Positions 52,803 through 62,054 of a stretch of DNA of 64,000 nt are shown here, piece after piece. The stretch's first letter is position 1; each line of letters starts with the position of its first letter. Below the pieces are notes generated by a model, which did not search any database, was not told the DNA's origin, and saw only the letters and a list, made by a program, of their open reading frames with translations. Position numbers and translations under genes: made by a program. Location of the stretch: positions 248,001 through 312,000 of the forward strand of contig NZ_QGTD01000004.1 of the NCBI RefSeq assembly GCF_003176895.1, written 5' to 3'. This stretch comes from Gracilibacillus dipsosauri. GTDB lineage: Bacteria > Bacillota > Bacilli > Bacillales > Amphibacillaceae.

Positions 52803-53095
52803 ATTTAATCCACTTCCTTTATAACAGATTCGCGGTCTTTCTTTGCTAAGTTTAAAGGCTCAGAGTTGACGTGTTTTCTCCTATTTGTTATCAGCTAACT
52901 GCACTTTGAGAATGAAGGCATTCCCCATCTATTTAAGTAATAATTTTAATCCATCACTCTTGTTTTATTCGAAGCATAGCCTGTGAAAAACGAGCTATTG
53001 CAGAACAAGTAAGAGTTAAGCTCCTACCTCCCCAATACGTGATACTCCACGTGTTAACCCAAAATCATTTCCATGATAATAGATGAAAAGGGATA

Positions 53096-53404
53096 ATGAG
53101 GGGTAAAACTGTGGTGTATCACGATAATATTGAGGGAAAAATACTTGGGTATTGCATCAGACAATTCCGAGAAAATTTAAAAGCAGAGGATCCAAAATGG
53201 ACGCAAGAATATGTTGGCAGACTTGCTGGGATTGATGAAAGGCACTATGGCAAAATTGAACGTGGTAAATACCCTCAAACCTCATTTCTTACGATAGCAA
53301 AAATAGCAAAAGCACTAAATTGCTCTCTAGATACCCTTTTTGAAAATTACGAAAGAGAACTTTTAGCATATAAGAGAAGAACTGGTGAAGTAGATGAGGA
53401 ATAA
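53096..53404 (+). CDS. XRE-family helix-turn-helix regulator
   Basis: A 102-aa DNA-binding protein. The Cro/CI helix-turn-helix spans about residues 20-82: IRQFRENLKAEDPKWTQEYV, then AGIDERHYGKIERGKYPQTS and LTIAKIAKALNCSLDTLF. There is no extra sensor domain, only a charged tail. The ATG at 53096 has AAAAGGG upstream. Its last 11 nt overlap the ComK-like gene, so the two are translationally coupled and probably functionally linked. Confidence 0.9.
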   Translation: MRGKTVVYHDNIEGKILGYCIRQFRENLKAEDPKWTQEYVGRLAGIDERHYGKIERGKYPQTSFLTIAKIAKALNCSLDTLFENYERELLAYKRRTGEVDEE

Positions 53405-53843
53405 TTATCGAATTACCCCAGATACAATGGCCATTTTCCCCTTGTATGATGCGATGTATCAATCGTCCATCCTTGAATATGATCAAATCATCTCAAGTGA
53501 AGAAAGACCAATTGATATTATCCAAGAAAATTGTTTACACTACGGATCTAGCTATCATGGCCGAAAAGTAGCTGTCCAACACCATTTAGAATTCAGACAG
53601 AAAATCCCCGTTCCCATACAACCTACCCAAAATATCTATACTTTTCCTACACAATCCACTACATCGTTTGATTGTATTTGGTTATTTTTTCACGCTATTA
53701 AATATATAGAAAATAAAGAACAACAGTCCACTATTACCTTTATTAATGGTCAAACAGTGAATATGGAGACGTCCTATTACACGATTCAAAAACAATATAA
53801 TCGAACTGGGATGGTTAAAGTGTTAATGGAGCAGTTGATGTAG
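53394..53843 (+). CDS. ComK-family protein, short form
   Basis: A 149-aa homologue of the competence transcription factor ComK. The core is recognisable: TMAIFPLYD near the N-terminus, HYGSSYHGRKVA (ComK FGSSYAGRK), IPVPIQPTQNIYTFPTQSTT (ComK MVDPSNQIFLFPT) and WLFFHAIKYIE, then TFINGQTVNM and SYYTIQKQYNRTG. It stops after LMEQLM and lacks the C-terminal extension of Bacillus subtilis ComK (192 aa), the part involved in MecA/ClpCP control and activation. Coupled to the XRE gene. May be a regulator of a specialised gene set. Confidence 0.82.
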   Translation: MRNNYRITPDTMAIFPLYDAMYQSSILEYDQIISSEERPIDIIQENCLHYGSSYHGRKVAVQHHLEFRQKIPVPIQPTQNIYTFPTQSTTSFDCIWLFFHAIKYIENKEQQSTITFINGQTVNMETSYYTIQKQYNRTGMVKVLMEQLM

Positions 53844-53900
53844 GATGAGGATATAATATATTTCAAAATGAATTGAGTTGTATTTATGGTACGGTTCACC

Positions 53901-53923
53901 GTAACGTTGGTTAGGGTAAAATA
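53901..53923 (+). repeat. 23-bp direct repeat, copy 1
   Basis: GTAACGTTGGTTAGGGTAAA plus ATA; 20 of 23 bases match copy 2 at 54138-54160, 237 bp away. Confidence 0.55.
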
Positions 53924-53929
53924 ACATAT

Positions 53930-53964
53930 AAAAAAGGGTAGCTTTATTAAATGATTGCTACCCT
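53930..53964 (-). terminator. Minus-strand terminator at the island edge
   Basis: AGGGTAGC (53935-53942) pairs with GCTACCCT (53957-53964); TTTTT follows on the minus strand. About 220 nt beyond the ATPase stop. Confidence 0.55.
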
Positions 53965-54137
53965 AACTCTATTTAATATATCGTGCCTTACTTCAATTCT
54001 CCAGAACCCTTACCATCACAATATTTAATTAGTTTCGTGTCTCACTAGTGCACACGATTTATAATAAAATATGCTTCTAGTTATATTAGCATAATATGAT
54101 TTTTTAACAACAATATTACATAATTAGAAGGATTAAA

Positions 54138-54160
54138 GTGACGTTGGATAGGGTAATATA
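54138..54160 (+). repeat. 23-bp direct repeat, copy 2
   Basis: GTGACGTTGGATAGGGTAAT plus ATA; lies just after the end of the ATPase gene. Confidence 0.55.
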
Positions 54161-54184
54161 TATGAAAGGCATTATCGGCTCTCT

Positions 54185-56347
54185 TCATATTTCCAAAATA
54201 GTTGATAATGTCTTTTTCCCTTTCTCAGTTATTTCATAATATGGCCTATTATTATTTGTTTTGTCTTCCTTCCTTATTACTAATTCGGAATCAATAAGCC
54301 CTCTTGCTATCCTTGAAACAAGTTGATACGAAATATCAAGTTCTTGTCCAATTTCTAATGGGTATGCTTTAAAATTTGTCGATGTAACAACGTACATTTC
54401 CAAAACCTGCAAAATATCTAATTCTTCCTTAGTAAACTGTGCCTTTTTTAAGTTTTCCTTCACTAATTCTGTTATACTCTCATCATAATCAACCTCACAG
54501 GTCTTCTGATAACATTTTCTACACATCATATCAAACTGTTCAATCATTGGTAACTCATTAATATCATATTGGGCTCCGCAATCAGCATTTTTACAAACAA
54601 TTTTTTTATTACTAGATAATGTATTAATCAATGTTTCGCTTAAATCAAACCTTCTTTGTTGATAATACTTTGAATATCTTGAGGTTCTTTCGGGTCTTCC
54701 ATATAAAATCTTATTAAACTGACATAGGCCATAATCAAAAGCATAAATAAATACGTCTATATTAGCTTTTTTATTTTTAGTTGATTTTGGAGCAATTGTA
54801 CTCACCTTATGAACTAGACCGTTAAATTCTAGAGATTCCAAGAAAGAAACTAGCTCAGCTCTAATCTGAAAATGACTCGAATGGGCATACTCCAATTTAC
54901 TAAAATGTTGATTATTAGTTTTGGGTAGTTCAACTTTTAACTCTAATGCCATTTCACATAAAGCCTCAATTAAATTATGCTGTGTATATACGTCCAATTT
55001 TTCCTTATAAACTCCTTGACTTTTATGTTCTTTATCAAAATATGTTTTAGTAATTTTTCTGTATACCATTTCCACAGCATTGAGAATATCAGATTTAGTA
55101 ATTTTTTTATCATACGATACTACATTATCATAACACTGACTAAGTATATGTCCTAGGGTCCTTGGGATGTTCATAGAGGCTTCAAATAATAAAAGATAAT
55201 ACTCTTCCATGGAATGCTCACTAGTATCAAAGAATGTATCTGGTGTGGTTTTACAATAAAAACTTATTCTATTTTTAATCAACCTTCTTATGAAATCACT
55301 GGATTTCCTTTCTATTTCAACTATATTTTGGCCATATAACTCAAAAGCGTCAATTTGAATAGAATCGTATTTACCTGCTTCTAACTCTCCGTAAGTTATT
55401 CTTCCTGGATAAGCTGCGATTTTCAAAACTATTTCATCTCTCGCTGAATTATATATTGGATTAAGTAATGTTTGATAGAAGAGCTCCATGTCACCTTCTG
55501 TAAGCTCTGAAAAGTCATCAATAAAAATATATAACTTGTCCCTACTGGTAATGTCCAGTAACTGTTTGATGTCGCTTATAATATCTCCTACATTAAAAAG
55601 TTTGGCAAAAATATTTAACGATTCATTTTCTAATCCACTTGCTATTTCTTTCTTGTATCCAGCCTTTGCATATATCTTTACTAACGCATCTTTGACACCA
55701 TTTGCACTAGTACTTCCTGTTGCTCCTGCCTCAGCTGACTTAGTTTTATTAGTAGTTTCAGTTTCTCTTGTTTGCTTAGAAACTATACTATTTATATTTA
55801 GAATATCAGGATTTTCGATTTTATCTTCTATTCTTTTTATTAAAGAGTCTATTCTGTTATCTCTGAACCTACTAGTTATCTTCTCAAAAAGATTTTGCTC
55901 TTCTCTTTTTAATTCGACAACAATACTTTCAAATAGGTCGTTTAAGAATTTTTTTATTAATAACAACCTTCCCAATTGTTCAGACTCTAAAACACCCTCT
56001 AAATCTGGTATATTCAAACTATTATTCTGAAATTTCATATCGTCTACAACCGACTTTGCATTGACATATGCAGATAAATTTTTTCTTTGAGTTATAATAT
56101 CATATTGAGCTCTTGCAAATAGCGTAGATTTTCCAGTACCTCTTCGGCCTAATAATATAAAAGTTTCATCAGATAATAATTTCCTTATAATTCCTTTATT
56201 AGGTAATAAATCTACGTATAAATCCTTAATAATATTTTGTTTATCTATTGATTCTTCTCCATTTAACTTCTTTGGAGTAATTCGTTTGTACAATTTTAAA
56301 GTTTCGTATACTCTTATAAAACCCTCTCGTTGTTCTTGCGAATACAT
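54185..56347 (-). CDS. Large P-loop ATPase with zinc ribbon and winged helix
   Basis: A 720-aa protein. Walker A GRRGTGKST (residues 67-75) and Walker B LYIFIDDFSEL (about 275) show an AAA+/STAND or ORC-like ATPase core; a low-complexity linker (ETTNKTKSAEAGATGSTSAN, about 205-224) interrupts it. The C-terminal third has a zinc ribbon (CKNADC...CRKC) and a winged helix (LEIGQELDISYQLVSRIARG). I place it only broadly (it recalls Sll1717-type P-loop proteins). It sits next to a type I restriction locus, divergent from a metalloprotease gene; a defence or DNA-transaction role is inferred. GGGGGAAGG precedes the ATG. Confidence 0.7.
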   Translation of the reverse strand: MYSQEQREGFIRVYETLKLYKRITPKKLNGEESIDKQNIIKDLYVDLLPNKGIIRKLLSDETFILLGRRGTGKSTLFARAQYDIITQRKNLSAYVNAKSVVDDMKFQNNSLNIPDLEGVLESEQLGRLLLIKKFLNDLFESIVVELKREEQNLFEKITSRFRDNRIDSLIKRIEDKIENPDILNINSIVSKQTRETETTNKTKSAEAGATGSTSANGVKDALVKIYAKAGYKKEIASGLENESLNIFAKLFNVGDIISDIKQLLDITSRDKLYIFIDDFSELTEGDMELFYQTLLNPIYNSARDEIVLKIAAYPGRITYGELEAGKYDSIQIDAFELYGQNIVEIERKSSDFIRRLIKNRISFYCKTTPDTFFDTSEHSMEEYYLLLFEASMNIPRTLGHILSQCYDNVVSYDKKITKSDILNAVEMVYRKITKTYFDKEHKSQGVYKEKLDVYTQHNLIEALCEMALELKVELPKTNNQHFSKLEYAHSSHFQIRAELVSFLESLEFNGLVHKVSTIAPKSTKNKKANIDVFIYAFDYGLCQFNKILYGRPERTSRYSKYYQQRRFDLSETLINTLSSNKKIVCKNADCGAQYDINELPMIEQFDMMCRKCYQKTCEVDYDESITELVKENLKKAQFTKEELDILQVLEMYVVTSTNFKAYPLEIGQELDISYQLVSRIARGLIDSELVIRKEDKTNNNRPYYEITEKGKKTLSTILEI

Positions 56348-56669
56348 AACCTTCCCCCCTTAAGGTTTACCATAATATTTTTTGGTTAAAACGTGCTTTC
56401 ATTTTGCTTGATTTAAATCAATAGTTCTCCATTTTAACAACTTTTTATTTATCTTATAAATCTACCATAATATAACTATATTTAAAAACCCCAGGAATTC
56501 TTTAGATAAGCCTAAATGACCTTATTAATTAAATTTTTTGCATAGAAGATTCATGTAGATATATATAATCAGCGATGCTACCAATTAGTTCGTGTATAGT
56601 TAATTCTAATTTTATTGCCCAAACCTTCGCATCAATGTAAAATAAAGCAAAGAGAAGGTGGGACGTAAC
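56348..56669. other. 322-nt divergent promoter region
   Basis: Between the ATPase (minus) and metalloprotease (plus) genes. Very AT-rich; should hold both promoters. No clear operator or small gene seen; a minus-strand frame at 56529-56723 lacks a ribosome site. Confidence 0.4.
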
Positions 56670-57401
56670 ATGCCTAGTATCAATTATGGAGAAACTATAA
56701 TACATTATTTTCATTTTAAGCAAAGTCGAAAAGATATTAAGATATCAGTTGACCTCATTAATGGAATTGAAGTTTACACTCCTATAAATGTGAGTGATGC
56801 CAAATTAGCTAATATAGTAAGGCAAAAAGCACCATGGATTACTCAAAAGCTTATGGAACTTAATGAAATCAAAACTACAATTCATCCAATAGAGTTCGTA
56901 AGTGGTGAAAAACTCCCTTATCTAGGGCGTTATTACAAACTAAAAGTTTTCAGAGAGCCAATTCAAGATTCAAATATCAAATTATTACAAGGGCGTTTTA
57001 TAGCGACGGTGACACTAAACTCGTCTCAAGAATACATACAACAAACACTTAAAAAACAACTCATAAAATGGTACCAACTTCACGGTTCAAAAAAAATAGC
57101 AGAACGAGCTAGCTATTATCAATCAATATTAGGTATAGAACCTCATTCCTTACAATTAAAAACGCAACATAAACGTTGGGGAACATGCACCCCAAATGGC
57201 GATATCTATCTAAATTGGCGAATTGTGATGGCGCCTTTACGAGTGATTGATTATATTATCGTTCACGAATTAGCTCATTTAGTTGTTCCTGAACATAACG
57301 ATAAATTTTGGCGCTTAGTCAGAACGACTCTTCCTCACTATAAGGAAGCAAAAGAATGGCTGCGAGTAAACGGTTATTCAGTAGCAAACCTATTTATTTA
57401 A
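56670..57401 (+). CDS. M48-like metal-dependent hydrolase (YgjP/DUF45)
   Basis: A 243-aa YgjP/WLM-type zinc metallopeptidase. The active site is VHELAHLVVPEHNDKFW (HExxH plus a third His), preceded by the family motif HKRWGTCTPNGDIYLNWR. Proteins of this family are often encoded next to hsdR in type I restriction loci, and that is so here. Substrate unknown. ATG at 56670 follows AGAAGGTGG; a GTG at 56658 was rejected. Its 3' end overlaps that of the opposite-strand gene by 12 nt. Confidence 0.88.
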   Translation: MPSINYGETIIHYFHFKQSRKDIKISVDLINGIEVYTPINVSDAKLANIVRQKAPWITQKLMELNEIKTTIHPIEFVSGEKLPYLGRYYKLKVFREPIQDSNIKLLQGRFIATVTLNSSQEYIQQTLKKQLIKWYQLHGSKKIAERASYYQSILGIEPHSLQLKTQHKRWGTCTPNGDIYLNWRIVMAPLRVIDYIIVHELAHLVVPEHNDKFWRLVRTTLPHYKEAKEWLRVNGYSVANLFI

Positions 57402-59036
57402 TTCCTTGTTAATACTATTTATTAAGATAGAATTAATGGTTGAAGTAAGAAACCATAGCATTCTATATAAATCAAAGATGATAAAGTTACTTATTGAGAT
57501 GTCTCGCATGTGTGCTATTCTATTTCTTAAATCAAACCCAATATTGTCTCTTTTTAACAGATAAAACCTTAGCCAATTGACTTGGTGCTGTCCAACTATA
57601 TTTACGATTGGACTTTTTTCATCAAGCAATTTAGACATGGTGTGCTGTTCAATATTAAATATTGCATCTTCTTCAAAATAAACAAATAGTTCTCTTAGGA
57701 TTCTTTCAATTAATGTTATAACATAAAAAATGGTGTTATAGATTAAGATATCTTGCCTCGTATTTTCCGATTCATATATCGTGGCTATAGCACTTTGCAA
57801 ATAGTTCATTTCCTCGGCTAGTTCCAACGTAAGTCGTAGCTCAGATGATAATACTTGAACATTAGATATTAATACAGAGAAAAAAACATTTATTTTGTCT
57901 TCTGTTAACCAATAAGCTACATTTACTGATTGTTTATCAATAAATTCGTAATTCATTTGTTGTCGACTTAACGTGAAATAATCATTTGTATCAGTTGGTG
58001 ATGAAGCCATATCAATTATACTGGGCTCAATTTGATTATTAAATTCTTCTAAGAGTGATGCCCATAATCTATTACTATCAAATCTATGACTTAACAAAAA
58101 AACTTTATCCATATCATGCAGTTTTGATGCTTCGTTTTTTTCAATTAGATTTATGTATTCTTTATTCGATATTTCATATTTGTGAACTTGGCCATGATTC
58201 TTTAGGAAGTCATTTGACAGTTGTTCAAGTCTATTGAATATCTCTTTTGATTCATAATAATGTTTGTTCTTAATAATTTTAAGTGTGCGTGTAATTATTT
58301 TAAAATTATTCACGAGTCCATACGGTTGTTCTTTCTCCACGAATGAATCATATTCAATTTTTATAAAAGAGTATATTTTATTGGCCAGTCGTTGTGAAAG
58401 CCTACTTTCATTTAGCCTATAAAAATTAATACATAGCTTACACACATCTTCAAACCTGTAATTGACAAGTTTATAAAATGGTACATTTTCATCGAAAAGA
58501 TTCTCCATTATTCCTTTATTATACTTTTTTACAATGGGATAAAGAGATTCTATGTTATCTATAAAGAAGATAATATGCTGTTGTAGTAAGTAATTAGTTA
58601 TTTTCTCAAAGTCTAATCCTTTATTAAATTCAATAATGTAATCTAAAGTTCTTTCTTTTAACCCTTTTCTAATATACTTATCTTTATAAGATAAAATCAC
58701 GTCATAACGCTCATTAATAAATGTAATTATTTGTTTATTGTTATAATCTAGTCTAAAAGCCGAAGCATTGTTTATTATATTTTTAATAGTTGTATTGTGT
58801 GGAGGCTTAATAATATCTACAAATTCGTCGAAACTTTTTACAAAATCTAAAAACAATAAATCAATATAATCATCTATATCGTTTATTTCGGTTTTTTCTT
58901 TCGCTGTATAATAACTAATAATCTCCTTGGAGTTGTCCATTAATTTACGAATATTGTAGCCTGTACTTAAATCATTTGGTCCATAATTAACAAGCGTAAA
59001 ATGACATTCTTTACTTAAAAATTTCAATATATTCAT
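57390..59036 (-). CDS. DUF4209/HEPN-like protein beside type I R-M
   Basis: A 548-aa largely helical protein without signal or membrane segments. The C-terminal part ends in an RNRIAH motif (about residues 504-509) within the sequence FDLRNRIAHMRDISISNF, an RNx3H pattern typical of HEPN RNases and of DUF4209 proteins. The remainder is unrecognised. AAAGGAGG lies 6 nt before the ATG at 59036; the longer frame to 59081 lacks a site. It lies 73 nt after hsdR with a terminator-like hairpin in between, so its expression may be separately set. Possible abortive-infection or accessory defence protein. Confidence 0.6.
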   Translation of the reverse strand: MNILKFLSKECHFTLVNYGPNDLSTGYNIRKLMDNSKEIISYYTAKEKTEINDIDDYIDLLFLDFVKSFDEFVDIIKPPHNTTIKNIINNASAFRLDYNNKQIITFINERYDVILSYKDKYIRKGLKERTLDYIIEFNKGLDFEKITNYLLQQHIIFFIDNIESLYPIVKKYNKGIMENLFDENVPFYKLVNYRFEDVCKLCINFYRLNESRLSQRLANKIYSFIKIEYDSFVEKEQPYGLVNNFKIITRTLKIIKNKHYYESKEIFNRLEQLSNDFLKNHGQVHKYEISNKEYINLIEKNEASKLHDMDKVFLLSHRFDSNRLWASLLEEFNNQIEPSIIDMASSPTDTNDYFTLSRQQMNYEFIDKQSVNVAYWLTEDKINVFFSVLISNVQVLSSELRLTLELAEEMNYLQSAIATIYESENTRQDILIYNTIFYVITLIERILRELFVYFEEDAIFNIEQHTMSKLLDEKSPIVNIVGQHQVNWLRFYLLKRDNIGFDLRNRIAHMRDISISNFIIFDLYRMLWFLTSTINSILINSINKELNK

Positions 59037-59056
59037 ACGGACCTCCTTTCGTATTT

Positions 59057-59092
59057 TAAAAAAGACATAACACCTCCTCATGATGTTATGCC
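59057..59092 (-). terminator. Terminator between hsdR and the HEPN-like gene
   Basis: CATAACA (59066-59072) pairs with TGTTATG (59084-59090); TTTTTT follows on the minus strand. Seven-bp stem, so read-through is likely. Confidence 0.55.
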
Positions 59093-59108
59093 TCTCTTGT
59101 TGAATGAG

Positions 59109-62054
59109 CTATTGTTTATAATGTATTTCACCCAGTTCCATTAATTGCCTAGCTACTTGTTCAACTTGCTTATTAGGAACGGAGCTTGCTCTAAGTTGTT
59201 TCTTCAATTTCTTTCGCATTTCACGTTTCACGTCTTCTTTTTCTATCCAATCTATCACTGCATTGGCTTGAATAATATCTGTAATAATCTCAGTTAAATC
59301 TCTTAAACTTTCTAGTTCCATTTCAACTGGAATTTGTTGTTCTAGTAACTGATAAAACGGTAACTGCTTGGCATCCTTTAGCCCAAAAGACTGACTTTCT
59401 TGTTCCATGTCCATCATTTCTTCTCGCATAGCATGATATTCTTCTAGTAGTTCTTCAATCGTTAATTGACGTGCCTTTCGTTGTTCGATTAGTTGCTCTA
59501 ACCGTTCTCTTAATGAGGTATATTTGACTGGATTCTCATCTAACTTGATTCTTATTTCATGCTTAATGGCATGTTCCATTTCAGCTGCTTTAGCTTCAGG
59601 TGTTTTCAATTCATCTAGCTTCTCATCAAATTTATTTGTCAGTATATTTACTGGCTCAAATAGAATCTCAGGTGTTGATGCGTACACATATTCCTCAATA
59701 AGTTCACGTACCTTTCCACCACAGTCGGATATATCCATCGTGCCATCATCGACATAGTAACGAGACTTTGCTAGTTTTCTTATTTTACCTAGCCATTTCA
59801 AATCATCAACATATGCTTTCGCTTTCGGACTAGGCATCACCATATCCATGCTTTCTGAAAACTTCTTAAAGGCTGTATCAAACTTATTACGAACATCTTC
59901 TGGTTCCAGCACCTTCAAACAAGCTTCAAGGTCACTCTTATTAATATAATCAAAGAATTGCATCACTCGGCGATGACGAGATTGTAATCGTGGTAACTCT
60001 TCATCTACGTGATGCATGGCGCCTTTAATATCTTCTTCATGGAAAATACCCAATGCTTCTTCTAAAAATTGCGATACACCATAATAATCAACAATTAATC
60101 CATGTGTTTTTTTATCATAGGTTCGGTTCGTTCTAGCAATGGCTTGAAGCAAGTTATGTTCTTTCAAAGGTTTGTCCAAATACATCACTTGTTCAATAGG
60201 TGCATCGAAGCCTGTTAGCAATTTATCGCATACAATTAAAAAGGCTAATGGGTCTTCATCTAATGGTTTCTTAAAGCGTTGGATGAGTTCTTTTTCCTCC
60301 GCTCGTGATATGCCATATTGTTTCATTTCCTCCGAATCGTTATGACCACTTGAAATGATAACTGCTGATTCATAATCACTTAGTTCGTCCATTAATTTCT
60401 TATATGCAACTGCTGCTTGACGAGATACAGAAACAATTTGGGCTTTAAATCCGTTTGGCTGAATATGTTGTTCATAATGCTCTATCATATCAAGGACAAC
60501 AGTTTTAAGACGTTTAGGTGATGCTGTTAATGCTTCCTCTGTGACATACTTCTGTTTAATCCGTTCTTTATCTTCATCCGAATAATCACGAAAGAAACGG
60601 TCAAATAATGTATCAATCGTTTCCCCTTGGACATGTAAATCAACCAATCGAGCTTCGTAAAAGATAGGAACGGTAGCTCCATCTTGTACCGCTTTTTCGA
60701 TAGGATACTTATCAATATACGTCCCAAACGTTCGAACGGTACTTTTATCTTCTTTATCAATTGGTGTACCTGTAAATCCGATATAAGTTGCGTTTGGCAA
60801 GCCAATGCGCATATTCATCGCTAGCGAACTATACTGGGAACGGTGTGACTCATCGACTAACACAATGACATTATCTGAATCTGTCAGTAATGGGTATTCC
60901 TCATCTTCTTCTGTTTGGAATTTCTGTACTAAGGTCATTACCGTAGAACCTGGGCCTTGTTGTAGTAACTTTTGGAGTTCTTCTACAGACTCCGCTTGTT
61001 TCGGGTTCGGGAATCCACACCGTTTAAAGGTAGCTGTTATTTGCGCATCTAAATCTTGTCTATCCGTGACAACGACTATTACAGGGTTTTCTAACTGTTT
61101 CAAACGACGTAATTTCATCGATAAGAAGACCATTGATAATGATTTACCTGAACCCTGAGTTGCCCATACAACCCCACCACGAGCTTGTGGGTGTTCACCA
61201 ATCATGATTCGTTCTACTGCTTTGTTCACAGCTCTATACTGCTGATAACGAGCCATTTTCTTAATCACTCGACCATCTTCTGGCTCATAAACGATAAAGT
61301 TTAAAATGATATCGAAAAGTCTCTCTTTATCCAATATACCCGTTGTTAAAATATCTTGGGAAGTTGCGTTCTCACCGACATCTTGAACGGATAAAGGATA
61401 AGGTTCTTTCCAAGCACTATAATGTTGGGCTTTAGCACCAATAGTTCCCACTTTTGAACGGTCATTACTCGTAGCAATAACAAACTGATTATAATGGAAA
61501 AGTGCTTCGTTTTCTTGTTGGTAGCGACGTAATTGCTTGACCCCTTGTCCGATTTGTTCATCGGGTGGTAAAGCTGGGCTTTTACACTCAATGATGACTA
61601 ATGGTAAACCATTAACATACAGCATAATATCTGGACGAATCGTATCATTCGCATGGGTATAACTGAATTGACTCGTGATGATGAAATCGTTGTTATCAAT
61701 ATTGTCAAAATCAACCAGATTCACCGTCTGGTTTTTTCGTCCACTCCCGACATCTTGTTGCACTGATAGTTGATTAATTAATAATTCATGAAAATGTTGA
61801 TTTGCTTCCATGAGGCTCGTTGCTTCCATACGGGTAAGGCTACGAACGACTTTGTTTAAGTTATTTTCATTAATCCATGGATTCAAGCGCTGAATTGCTG
61901 CTTGAAGACGCCCTTTCAAAACAACCTCTGTTTGAGAGGAGCGTTCGTCGTCAAGTTCTGTGCCATGAACATAGGTGTAGCCAAGCTTCTGAAGTTGGTC
62001 AATCATTCGATTTTCCACTAACGTCTCTTCATTCCAAGCTTGCGCTTCACTCAT
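59109..62054 (-). CDS. hsdR: Type I restriction enzyme, R subunit
   Basis: A 981-aa motor and nuclease subunit of a type I restriction-modification complex. N-terminal PD-(D/E)xK nuclease: TIRPDIMLYV then LVIIECKSP (about residues 140-160). SF2 helicase motifs: VWATQGSGKSLSM (Walker A, about 299), VDESHRSQ, FTGTPID, and motif VI region LLQAIARTNRTYD. C-terminal helical domain reaches HsdM. With hsdM and hsdS in one operon; its ATG overlaps the hsdS stop by 4 nt. Confidence 0.95.
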   Translation of the reverse strand: MSEAQAWNEETLVENRMIDQLQKLGYTYVHGTELDDERSSQTEVVLKGRLQAAIQRLNPWINENNLNKVVRSLTRMEATSLMEANQHFHELLINQLSVQQDVGSGRKNQTVNLVDFDNIDNNDFIITSQFSYTHANDTIRPDIMLYVNGLPLVIIECKSPALPPDEQIGQGVKQLRRYQQENEALFHYNQFVIATSNDRSKVGTIGAKAQHYSAWKEPYPLSVQDVGENATSQDILTTGILDKERLFDIILNFIVYEPEDGRVIKKMARYQQYRAVNKAVERIMIGEHPQARGGVVWATQGSGKSLSMVFLSMKLRRLKQLENPVIVVVTDRQDLDAQITATFKRCGFPNPKQAESVEELQKLLQQGPGSTVMTLVQKFQTEEDEEYPLLTDSDNVIVLVDESHRSQYSSLAMNMRIGLPNATYIGFTGTPIDKEDKSTVRTFGTYIDKYPIEKAVQDGATVPIFYEARLVDLHVQGETIDTLFDRFFRDYSDEDKERIKQKYVTEEALTASPKRLKTVVLDMIEHYEQHIQPNGFKAQIVSVSRQAAVAYKKLMDELSDYESAVIISSGHNDSEEMKQYGISRAEEKELIQRFKKPLDEDPLAFLIVCDKLLTGFDAPIEQVMYLDKPLKEHNLLQAIARTNRTYDKKTHGLIVDYYGVSQFLEEALGIFHEEDIKGAMHHVDEELPRLQSRHRRVMQFFDYINKSDLEACLKVLEPEDVRNKFDTAFKKFSESMDMVMPSPKAKAYVDDLKWLGKIRKLAKSRYYVDDGTMDISDCGGKVRELIEEYVYASTPEILFEPVNILTNKFDEKLDELKTPEAKAAEMEHAIKHEIRIKLDENPVKYTSLRERLEQLIEQRKARQLTIEELLEEYHAMREEMMDMEQESQSFGLKDAKQLPFYQLLEQQIPVEMELESLRDLTEIITDIIQANAVIDWIEKEDVKREMRKKLKKQLRASSVPNKQVEQVARQLMELGEIHYKQ

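Larger units (their letters stand above)
52692..53095. other. 400-nt divergent regulatory region
   Basis: Lies between the polyol ABC operon (minus) and the XRE-ComK pair (plus). Contains a cre-like site and a TTGTCA array near the ABC operon; the half next to the XRE gene shows no clear element. No gene. Confidence 0.5.
53844..54184. other. Intergenic region with hairpins and direct repeats
   Basis: Between the ComK-like gene and the ATPase gene. Holds a small palindrome TACGGT-TC-ACCGTA (53890-53903), a minus-strand terminator (53930-53964) and two 23-bp direct repeats at its ends. No gene. Confidence 0.5.

Noticed and set aside
55488-56030. 180-aa antisense frame in the ATPase gene
   Set aside because: Low-complexity Ser/Leu/Phe translation opposite a well-supported gene.
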